From NCBI RefSeq assembly GCF_040183065.1, contig NC_091121.1:61598287-61662286 (forward strand): a stretch of 64,000 nt of DNA. The letters run 5' to 3'. Below, piece after piece: positions 59,168 through 64,000 of this stretch. This DNA comes from Periplaneta americana (taxonomy: Eukaryota; Arthropoda; Insecta; Blattodea; Blattidae). The number at the start of each line of letters is the position of its first letter. The first letter of the stretch is position 1. A program made the position numbers and the translations under genes. A model generated the notes under the pieces. That model was not told where the DNA came from. It saw only the letters and a list, made by a program, of their open reading frames with translations, and ran no database searches.

Positions 59168-61257
59168 TAGCATGTTTTCCTCGCTTTTAGTTATCAATTC
59201 ACATAATTTCTGAACCTATAGCTTGTATCTTTTTGTTGCAAAAACACTTTTAGAAGCAAGCTGAAGTAGAAATACACATGTACATAAAATAATGTAACAA
59301 AAATACACAGTAATAACTTTGAAACCAATGAACGTATTTTTATTCTGTTTGCTTTGTGAGATTAACAGAAGTTGGGAGTTTTGTTACACAGATTCTACAT
59401 GTGCACCTCTGGTTGCCCGTGCAATGTATATTCAAAAGTCAATTTCGTTCAAGTTTTTTTAAGTATAACTGGTGTGATTGTAAGAAAGAGGAAGGAAAGA
59501 GCTTAAGATGCTTCCGAAGGACTTTGTGGATAGTTGATTGTGGAATTTGTAATTCTGTGATGCACAACAAATAGACTTTGTTGGACTGTGTTGGAAAGCT
59601 TCATATATATTCCTGCAACTTGAGTTTCAGGTACACTCTGTCTTCCTGTAGGTTTTGTCTTTCCTACACTATTAGTTTGCATAAGTTTCTCATACCATAG
59701 CCGAATATCATGTCGGTAGAAAATGTTGGTCTCAACGGTAACTAGGAGAGACCTATCTTTTACATACACCGTTTTTCTGCTAACTTAACCTCAGTGGAAA
59801 TACTACTTGTTATTTTTGTGTATGTAATTGGTTTTAATGCTATTTTTAATTTTTACTATGTGCCAGTGAGGGTTTGGAGGCAACAGTGTACAAGTGAGGG
59901 ATGTGGGGAGGACAGTAGCTTCCCACCCCCGCCAAAAAAAAATAAATAGAAACACAAAATTAGATTCTGAATTAGGTATAGTCCTACTACAAATTAATGT
60001 ACCTACTTGTCTTGTCTATACAATCCCAATTAATTAAATATGTAATTTTGTAGAATAAAAATAAATTTCCATAGCATTCATTTTATAAATTGGTGCTGTC
60101 TATTGATGTGTATTTATAAACAACACAACCTTCCTATCCCTGTGTCGTAAAAGCTAACGAGGAGCACTGTGTGGAGTGTGATTACACCCCAAGTACTTTT
60201 TTGATCTTCGAGAGAAGTGACGTAGATTTATACATTGTTACATGATTTAAACAAGTTAAGAATTAAATTATTGATGATCCCATTTTAACCGCTGCCGCCA
60301 CCACCACTTTATTGTAATACAGATTTTTGTATGCAGAAAACAGTGCCGTATTGTTAATTATATTGATCAATTATATTAGGCTTATAATGCACACATTAAC
60401 ACATTATGTACAAAACATCATGCAATTCTTCACTCTTAGGGGCCATTTCTAAATTTCAATTTTACATCTGTAAACATAATCTCAAGTACTATGCTAAAAT
60501 ATTAGGAGTTTTGGCGAAAAAAAAAAAGTCAAATTAACCTATACATTAGAGAGACATACGAACAAATAGTACGCGACACAAACTTCCAACTTGTATTTTC
60601 TCTAACTCCTACGGTATGGGAATCTGTGACAGGTTAGGTGTGATTATACGAATGTGACTGGTTAGGTTAGGTTAATTTAGGCTATTGGTTTATGTCTTGC
60701 ATATACAAATGCGACAGGTTACGTTAGTTTAGGCTTTTAGTATGCCTTGTATATACTAAATGAAGTAAAATGTGCGGTTCACGTTCATTTTGAAGTGTTC
60801 TATCTCTTTCTTTTGTGTGTTAAATACTCACTTTTAGGTTACCTATATCGATCAATTCTTTCCAATTTTTAGCTATTGTCTAATATGTTTTCAGGTAAAT
60901 TGACGTTCTACATGAATTTTTTTACATTCCAAACTACTTTCCCTCTGAAAATTAAACCATTTTCCTACTTTCTTTGTAAAAACAAAAACTTCAGTGTCGC
61001 GTACTATAAAAAAAACCCACAAAACAAAACAAAAACACAGTATGATAATTGCACGCTCACTTGTCCCATACTAGGAAAATATTGATTTCTTTCTCTATCC
61101 CTTCCTCCTCCATCCCCAGTGACGGTAGCCCCACTATCAGTGATAAGGTTAGGTAGGGTATGATGAAATACATTGACAGGTAAACAACACTCACATTATC
61201 TTTAGTCAAGACATATTTCCCAATTCTTATGAGCGCTTGCCGGCTACAAGTAAACAT
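37616..61257 (-). CDS. TRNT1: tRNA nucleotidyltransferase (CCA-adding), 10 exons, 462 aa
   Basis: Adds CCA to tRNA 3' ends in cytosol and mitochondria. Exons: 61257-61195, 57962-57769, 57577-57412, 55669-55552, 51696-51570, 50928-50735, 46928-46816, 42667-42564, 40800-40628, 37752-37616. All junctions are GT-AG and phases agree; the total is 1389 nt. Residues 1-48, upstream of the internal Met49 (MKLDTPEF), could be a mitochondrial leader; the human enzyme has an equivalent Met. Class II nucleotidyltransferase motifs are present: AGGAVRD (81-87); the metal-binding DLD pair Asp96 and Asp98; [10 protein letters not shown] (170-179); [15 protein letters not shown] (213-227) for base selection; and [11 protein letters not shown] in exon 6. 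The C-terminal tail is divergent. The introns hold LINEs, SINEs and DNA transposons. Identification is by recall of the human protein, with strong residue agreement throughout. Confidence 0.97.
37983..38232 (-). repeat. tRNA-derived SINE, family A copy 2
   Basis: A decayed copy of the SINE at 15937-16193, in TRNT1 intron 9. The B-box region reads GGGTTCGAATTCCTG on the minus strand. Confidence 0.8.
38295..38440 (+). repeat. LINE 3'-tail fragment
   Basis: It begins GAAGAAGATATCAGATTATAG and ends in GACCTGCCCTTGGGCAGAAC, then an ATGAATGAAATG tail, like the fragment at 9236-9500. TRNT1 intron 9. Confidence 0.65.
38441..40627. other. TRNT1 intron 9, unique part
   Basis: Mostly AT-rich. A G14 run lies at 39887-39900. 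A minus-strand 85-codon frame at 38517-38774 (with [19 protein letters not shown] and [14 protein letters not shown]) is not recognised and has no support as an exon. Confidence 0.4.
40628..40800 (-). CDS. TRNT1: TRNT1 exon 9
   Basis: Residues 361-417 plus split codons, with [17 protein letters not shown] and [11 protein letters not shown], which match the human C-terminal region. Phase 2 in, phase 1 out; the donor is GTGAGA. Confidence 0.93.
40990..41395 (+). mobile_element. RNase H-type LINE, C-terminal fragment
   Basis: The plus strand reads [20 protein letters not shown], then [18 protein letters not shown] (a CxxC...H...C knuckle), with a stop near 41109. The 3' sequence ends GTCTACACCCTCACTGAG directly before the GAA array, which is its tail. 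TRNT1 intron 8, antisense to the gene. Confidence 0.7.
41396..41451. repeat. (GAA)n microsatellite with GAT interruptions
   Basis: About 18 units. It joins the tail of one LINE fragment to the 5' break of the next. Confidence 0.95.
41452..42290 (+). mobile_element. RNase H-domain LINE fragment
   Basis: Two overlapping plus-strand frames (41452-41850 and 41840-42283) hold the RNase H fold with YTDGW (first Asp), GEEITIEKA (Glu), LIDSKAAIE (second Asp), then LAKKGAK and the C-terminal [19 protein letters not shown] and [11 protein letters not shown]. One frame change near 41840 separates the halves. TRNT1 intron 8. Confidence 0.8.
42564..42667 (-). CDS. TRNT1: TRNT1 exon 8
   Basis: Residues 326-359 plus part of 360, with [19 protein letters not shown] and [11 protein letters not shown]. 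The donor is TT|GTAAGT; without splicing the frame meets TAA at once, which supports the junction. Confidence 0.92.
42853..43290 (-). mobile_element. RNase H-type LINE 3' fragment with a nested LINE tail
   Basis: Minus strand: [17 protein letters not shown] and a knuckle region lead to QQKC, then after an interruption [10 protein letters not shown] and a (CAA)n tail (42853-42875). Between them at about 42936-43002 lies a plus-strand copy of the 'gaaggacctgcctttgggcag' LINE tail, so one LINE tail sits inside another. TRNT1 intron 7. Confidence 0.7.
43348..44058 (+). mobile_element. Pogo-like transposon, internally deleted (element 43350-44056)
   Basis: The ends are CTGTATTTTCTCGAATA and, read inward from the right, CCATATTCTCTCGGATA, both preceded by TA as in Tc1/mariner/pogo insertions. 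Inside, the plus strand reads [17 protein letters not shown] (about 43620-43675), the acidic C-terminal signature of pogo/Tigger transposases. The rest of the gene is absent. Confidence 0.75.
44059..44305 (-). repeat. tRNA-derived SINE, family A copy 3
   Basis: The most decayed copy of the 15937-16193 family. It keeps the AAAAAACCTCAACCAG core. It begins right at the end of the pogo element. Confidence 0.7.
44306..45788. other. TRNT1 intron 7, unique part
   Basis: AT-rich. Open frames at 45192-45407 and 45725-45952 show no domain. Confidence 0.4.
45789..46691 (-). mobile_element. Mariner transposon, internally deleted (element 45791-46689)
   Basis: Both ends read GTTCAATAAGTAATGCACAT inward, with TA at 45789-45790 and 46690-46691. 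Minus-strand remains include [20 protein letters not shown] and [10 protein letters not shown] of the N-terminal helix-turn-helix, then short catalytic pieces. At 899 bp it lacks about a third of a normal mariner. TRNT1 intron 7, 127 bp before exon 7. Confidence 0.85.
46816..46928 (-). CDS. TRNT1: TRNT1 exon 7
   Basis: Residues 288-325, with [20 protein letters not shown] and RNQEE, ending on a codon boundary. The acceptor is TGTTTTAG and the donor GTACAT, a weaker site. Confidence 0.92.
46929..47842. other. TRNT1 intron 6, unique part
   Basis: AT-rich. No exon or repeat end was recognised. Confidence 0.4.
47843..48133 (-). repeat. LINE 3'-terminal fragment
   Basis: Minus strand: same family as 9236-9500, with RKRIGWVTG-like coding remains and the GACCTGCCCTTGGGCAGAAC tail followed by CAATGAATGAATGAATG. 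Confidence 0.7.
48275..49625 (-). mobile_element. Mariner-like transposon of near full length
   Basis: The ends read CAGAGTGATTCATATAAAAC inward from both sides. The length is 1351 bp, normal for an autonomous element. Minus strand: N-terminal domain ([17 protein letters not shown], about 49290-49376), [16 protein letters not shown] helix (48972-49241), then the catalytic part [16 protein letters not shown] and [19 protein letters not shown] (48475-48726). The frames are interrupted several times, so it is inactive. The left flank is TA; the right is altered. Confidence 0.85.
49626..50734. other. TRNT1 intron 6, remainder with (AT)n at 50261-50315
   Basis: AT-rich intronic DNA. The AT array of about 27 units at 50261-50315 produces a spurious Tyr-Ile frame. 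Confidence 0.6.
50735..50928 (-). CDS. TRNT1: TRNT1 exon 6
   Basis: Residues 224-287 plus split codons, with [20 protein letters not shown], then [20 protein letters not shown]. The donor is ATTG|GTAAGT. Confidence 0.95.
51100..51554 (+). repeat. Composite tRNA-derived SINE in TRNT1 intron 5
   Basis: The tRNA-like part at 51397-51465 has GTGTGGCTTGTAGATAAAGC and CTGGGTTCGAGTCTCGG. Distal parts match the SINE pair at 63.2-63.8 kb, including GGAAATATCATATGTAC. It ends about 16 bp from exon 5. Confidence 0.75.
51570..51696 (-). CDS. TRNT1: TRNT1 exon 5
   Basis: Residues 181-222 plus part of 223, with [14 protein letters not shown] and [13 protein letters not shown], including the EDxxR motif. 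The donor is TTCAG|GTATAT. Confidence 0.94.
51697..53369. other. TRNT1 intron 4, unique part
   Basis: AT-rich. No exon or repeat end was recognised. Confidence 0.4.
53370..54530 (-). mobile_element. RNase H-domain LINE fragment, long open frame
   Basis: A 342-codon minus-strand frame (53499-54527) carries a complete RNase H core: LYTDGSLIS (Asp), [10 protein letters not shown] (Glu), [10 protein letters not shown] (Asp), and [20 protein letters not shown] (His and Asp). The C-terminal part [20 protein letters not shown], then CPLCNSN, follows. One stop then separates the last part ([12 protein letters not shown]). The tail is (AAC)n at 53370-53382. It is the least damaged RNase H-LINE piece here and resembles I-group LINEs. 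TRNT1 intron 4, same strand. Confidence 0.87.
54531..55551. other. TRNT1 intron 4, remainder
   Basis: AT-rich with a C13 run at 55104-55116. Nothing else was recognised. Confidence 0.45.
55552..55669 (-). CDS. TRNT1: TRNT1 exon 4
   Basis: Residues 142-180 and part of 181, with [20 protein letters not shown] and [11 protein letters not shown]. The acceptor is GTCATAG and the donor CTTG|GTAAAT. It overlaps no long open frame, so it is easily missed. Confidence 0.95.
55905..56403 (-). mobile_element. RNase H-type LINE 3' fragment
   Basis: A 160-codon minus-strand frame starts inside RNase H ([20 protein letters not shown]) and runs through the [12 protein letters not shown] and CVLCCESGS knuckle to [18 protein letters not shown], then a short AAAT tail. 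It is 5'-truncated. TRNT1 intron 3. Confidence 0.82.
56690..57110 (-). pseudogene. Mariner N-terminal remnant
   Basis: Minus strand: [17 protein letters not shown], then [20 protein letters not shown] and [19 protein letters not shown], matching the mariner helix-turn-helix and GRP linker. The catalytic half is missing. TRNT1 intron 3. Confidence 0.7.
57412..57577 (-). CDS. TRNT1: TRNT1 exon 3
   Basis: Residues 87-141, with [19 protein letters not shown] (the DxD metal site) and [15 protein letters not shown]. The acceptor is TTGAACAG and the donor GAG|GTGAGC. Confidence 0.96.
57769..57962 (-). CDS. TRNT1: TRNT1 exon 2, with internal start codon
   Basis: Residues 22-85 and part of 86. Contains Met49 (ATG at 57879-57881), the likely start of a shorter form, and ELRIAGGAV at the end. 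The acceptor is AATTACAG and the donor AG|GTTAGC. Confidence 0.95.
58045..58262 (-). repeat. tRNA-derived SINE, variant of family A
   Basis: Minus strand: head with CATAGCTCAGGCGGTAGGC and a weak B box, body related to the 15937-16193 family (TTATTTAGAGTCACTGG at the distal end). TRNT1 intron 1. Confidence 0.65.
58263..59097. other. TRNT1 intron 1, unique part
   Basis: AT-rich. Nothing was recognised. Confidence 0.4.
59098..59167. repeat. (AAT)n microsatellite
   Basis: About 23 units in TRNT1 intron 1. Confidence 0.97.
59503..59769 (-). pseudogene. Mariner-like N-terminal remnant (DUF4817 type)
   Basis: Minus strand: [20 protein letters not shown], then [18 protein letters not shown] and HHRITNSTI, in the order of the DUF4817 helix-turn-helix region. 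No catalytic part. TRNT1 intron 1. Confidence 0.6.
59770..61194. other. TRNT1 intron 1, upstream part
   Basis: Contains a duplicated stretch of roughly 60-70 bp at about 60640-60760, including three TTAGG-type units (GGTTAGGTTAGGTTA near 60660-60675). No exon was recognised. Confidence 0.45.
61195..61257 (-). CDS. TRNT1: TRNT1 exon 1, start codon
   Basis: Twenty-one codons: [17 protein letters not shown], then TKDN, ending AAT|GTGAGT on a codon boundary, which fits exon 2. The leader has Arg and Lys and no acidic residue before Asp20, as expected for mitochondrial targeting. An in-frame TAA lies upstream with no other ATG between, which supports this start. Confidence 0.85.
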
Positions 61258-62353
61258 TCCTAACGCAAATTTCGGCACCAACACCTCAAACTGTTTACTT
61301 TATTTACAATAAGTTACAGATGAACATCAATCGACCTTCAAAATAAAACTTCTACATTCTAACTTTACGCGGCTTTATATAAAATGTGGGTAGTAGTAAA
61401 ATGTTATCCTCTTCATTCGACAACAGAAATGATAATTAAACCAACACTAAACACACTACTGTCATCATGTTCACTTCACTTCACTTCCCTTCCCTTCCGG
61501 CCTAACGACACTACTGCATGCTCAAAAGGCTACTGTGTCATAAATTCAATATTAAAAGGATCCTTGTTGCGATTCGCGTGCAGGCCATTGGCCAAGCTAG
61601 TTTGGCGCTGCCAACAATGACATCAGTATCATCAACAATTGAAAACAAAATCCGCTAAATTATCTTTGACAAGTTTCCGTACAAGTAGGTTATAGAACCA
61701 TCCCAGATCAATTAGGAGTAGGGTTATACCATTTAACTCTAGTTCTTAGGCCATCTGTTATTTTTACATCAAACGTTCTTGGAGAGTTTTGTTATCTGTA
61801 GCAGGAATTATTTATTAAGAACTCAAATTTGGAATTCTTTCGACACATTCTGAGACTCCAATAACGTGGGCTACAATCAAGATTATTACAAATCTTGGTC
61901 TTCAATGATCACGATTCGAATTTCGGTGGTCTAACTGAATACGAGCATTACAATATTACTTTGATATTTTTTGACAATGGAGAAAAAGCAATGAGCTTAA
62001 CTCTAGCTCTTTGAGAAAAACGTGTCAAACAAGATCTTTGCAGAGCAAACCATTGCTACTCGTTCGTAAACCATAACATACACAAGAAAGTCTACCATCA
62101 CAAGGTCAAAAAATAAAGAAAAATATTGCAATCATTGCATTAAGTTTTCACACAATTTCACAAAAGATTCGAGAGTCCGTAGATTATAAAAAGAAACTAG
62201 ATTTCGCTGTATTTAGGTGATTGGCAATGCAAAATTACCTGTCAAATTACTGATACGCAGCGCAGCGGCAAAGAGAAGTGAAAGGAATTGGGAAACAGTA
62301 GGGTAATTGTTATTAATTATTGCTTATTTTTGCCAAATAGTACTGTAGAAAAT
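61258..62353. promoter_or_regulatory. Shared upstream region of TRNT1 and the NTPCR-like gene
   Basis: About 1.1 kb between two divergent start codons. It includes a CACTTCACTTCCCTTCCC run with CTTCCGG near 61470-61502, which contains an ETS-like CCGGAAG on the minus strand. Transcription starts and 5' untranslated lengths are unknown, and a bidirectional promoter is inferred from layout only. Confidence 0.4.
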
Positions 62354-62387
62354 ATGAAACGGCATATTTTGTTAACCGGACCTCCAG
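62354..62387 (+). CDS. NTPCR: NTPCR/THEP1-like nucleoside-triphosphatase, first coding exon
   Basis: ATG at 62354-62356 opens MKRHILLTGPP and the first base of a Gly codon, then the donor CCAG|GTACTT. Human NTPCR starts MARHVFLTGPPG, the front half of its P-loop, and I recall an exon boundary there too. The enzyme hydrolyses nucleoside triphosphates. The completing VGKTT exon was not found in 62388-64000, so the rest must lie outside the window. The match is only 12 residues, so the call is moderate, though the location opposite TRNT1 adds some weight. Confidence 0.55.
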
Positions 62388-63186
62388 GTACTTAGTATTG
62401 CTGTATTATTATAGCCAATGTATCTTTGTCATTTTTTTTTTTTTGCAATCTAAATACTTGTAGCATTTTGTAGGTTAAAATAGTTTCCTGTTTCAATTAT
62501 CAATAGACAGTGCTGTAGTTAGAGAGTGGTCAATATTATATTAACTCTGTGGCCAGAACGCAGTTCAGTAAAAATAAATTCAACTACAGCACTGGCTATA
62601 GCACAGGTCCACAGGTAAAAGTTCGTGCACTAAAAAAGGTTGTTGGGCATTCCATGAGGAAAACGCAAGATCTCTTGAAGTCCACTGGCCCAGCACCACT
62701 TTTCATAACAAGTTGTTTACTATACTAGGTCTAGTACTAATATTCCATGGTTACGGCACACTTACTTCTTTGTAAACATGCTTTTTTTTTTTCTTACTCA
62801 CCAGTCAATCTTTCTATTCAGTAGTACTGGCTCGTTATTGACAAATCACTTATTTACTTTCCAGAGGTGTTGAGATTTTTAGTAATACGGTTTATATTTC
62901 CGAGTTGTGAATGAACATAATATAATAAATACTCAATATTGCTATTATGACACGTAATTCTGGCAACACAGCAACCAACCAGTCCAAATGGGTGTAGTTG
63001 TCAAAATCATAATGGTAAATCTTTACAATAGCGTTACCAAAGGAATGCGAAATACATTTGTACCTTCATGCGATAACTGATACACGTATGATTCGAAATA
63101 AGAGAAAAACGCGAATATGTTGATCCATGTCTATTGGTATTAGAATCTTTGTATCAAACACTACCTTCGATTAAAACACTTTTTTT
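62388..63186. other. Presumed NTPCR intron 1, unique part
   Basis: AT-rich. No second exon was recognised. Confidence 0.4.
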
Positions 63187-63510
63187 CTACGATGAAAGAG
63201 TAATGGAACGGAGAAAAATTCTCTCCAGCGCCGGGATTTGAAGCCGGGTTTTCAGCTCTACGTGCTGATGCTTTATCCACTAAGCCACACCGGATACCCA
63301 CCCCGGTGTCGGACAGAATCGTCTCAGTTTAAGTTTCAACTCTTGGGTTCCCTCTAATGGCCGCCCTCTGCACTACGTCATAGATGTCTATGAACGTAGG
63401 ACTGAAGTCCACACATGTACTGAGGTGCACTCGTTATGAGTGACTAGTTGGCCGGGATCCGACGGAATAAGCGCCGTCTTAAATCACGAAGTGATTTACG
63501 CATATCATAT
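63187..63510 (-). repeat. Composite tRNA-derived SINE
   Basis: Minus strand: GGTGTGGCTTAGTGGATAAAG (A-box region) and a B box like GGCTTCAAATCCCGG, with GAGAGAATTTTTCTCCG after it. It belongs with the SINE at 51100-51554; the upstream GGATCC-containing segment is in the reverse orientation relative to that copy. Confidence 0.75.
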
Positions 63511-63782
63511 ATATTATTTTAATGTACCAAAGTACATATGATATTTCCATGCAGATATTCTGCGTCATCATACGATGAAAGAGTAATGGAACGGAGAAAA
63601 ATTCTCTCCGGCACCGGGATTTGAACCCGGGTTTTCAGCTCTACGTGCTGATGTTTTATCTGGGTTCAAATCCTGGTGCCGGAGAGAATTTTTCTCCGTT
63701 CCAGTACTCTTTCATCATATGATGACGCAGAATATCTGCATGGAAATATCATATGTACTTCGGTACATTAAAATAATGTATA
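63511..63782. repeat. Palindromic SINE pair, arms about 118-120 bp
   Basis: The left arm 63511-63628 and right arm 63662-63782 are reverse complements with only a few mismatches, joined by a loop of about 33 nt (63629-63661) that keeps CAGCTCTACGTGCTGATG from one SINE head. Both arms include GGAACGGAGAAAAATTCTC and ATGATATTTCCATGCAG. Confidence 0.88.
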
Positions 63783-63831
63783 CTTTTTTTCTAGTTGATC
63801 TTTAGTAGGCCTAGCTTTCGGACAAACTGAG

Positions 63832-63865
<34 letters not shown>
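63832..63865. repeat. (ATT)n microsatellite
   Basis: About 11 units near the window's end. Confidence 0.95.
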
Positions 63866-64000
63866 GGTGCGTGACAAATAAGTTGTCATAATGAGATTTA
63901 CAATCATGTAATTAATGCTCGTTTTAGAGTAAGTGAAGTTTTCTTGCACTTTCAGTATCAGAAGTACATAACATCATTTCGGTATTCTCCAGGAAAGGTA

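Noticed and set aside
61384-61620. 78-codon plus-strand frame upstream of TRNT1
   Set aside because: No recognisable domain, no splice sites that would connect it, and it lies in the likely promoter region.
1-64000. Retrovirus, LTR retrotransposon or Polinton copies
   Set aside because: No long terminal repeats, gag-pol, integrase, envelope or capsid-like residues were recognised; the elements found are LINEs, SINEs and TIR DNA transposons.
1-64000. CRISPR arrays, riboswitches or bacterial operons
   Set aside because: The window is plainly eukaryotic with spliced genes; the regular repeats are microsatellites or the minisatellite, without unique spacers.

Overview
The window is AT-rich eukaryotic DNA with split genes, many dispersed repeats and long trinucleotide microsatellites. 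It holds an Osiris-family gene, a family confined to insects, so the source is an insect. The style of the tRNA-derived SINEs and LINE tails looks like a cockroach or termite (Blattodea), but that is recognition from memory and not proven here.

Three host loci can be supported. (1) An Osiris-family gene on the minus strand (12395-16980): two exons joined by a phase-1 intron of 3.7 kb give a 282-residue secreted or membrane protein. (2) TRNT1, the CCA-adding tRNA nucleotidyltransferase, on the minus strand (37616-61257): ten exons assemble in frame to 462 residues across 23.6 kb. It has an N-terminal extension that could target mitochondria and an internal methionine where the cytosolic form would start. 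(3) The first coding exon of an NTPCR/THEP1-like nucleoside-triphosphatase on the plus strand (62354-62387), divergent from TRNT1 across about 1.1 kb; its other exons lie beyond the window.

The rest is mobile or repetitive DNA. 1-12 kb: a mariner-like remnant, two opposed hAT copies with recognisable ends, SINEs and a MITE. 12-17 kb: the Osiris gene with SINEs in its intron. 17-24 kb: fragments of one LINE family bounded by AAT/ATT microsatellites, plus SINEs. 24-27 kb: a nearly complete hAT transposon with terminal repeats and target-site duplication. 27-29 kb: a 1.9-kb degenerate 12-bp minisatellite with a higher-order repeat. 29-37 kb: more hAT remnants, an inverted SINE pair, a LINE fragment, a mariner-like remnant and a young MITE. 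37-61 kb: TRNT1, with introns filled by RNase H-bearing LINE fragments, three TIR transposons with definable ends (pogo-like, mariner, mariner-like), SINEs and microsatellites. 61-64 kb: the shared upstream region, NTPCR exon 1 and a palindromic SINE pair.

TRNT1 and the NTPCR homologue are housekeeping proteins (tRNA 3'-end maturation; nucleotide hydrolysis) that may share a bidirectional promoter region. The Osiris gene belongs to a cuticle and secretion family and appears functionally unrelated. I saw no retroviral or Polinton-like element, no standalone RNA gene that passes as a true tRNA, and no CRISPR or bacterial-type system.
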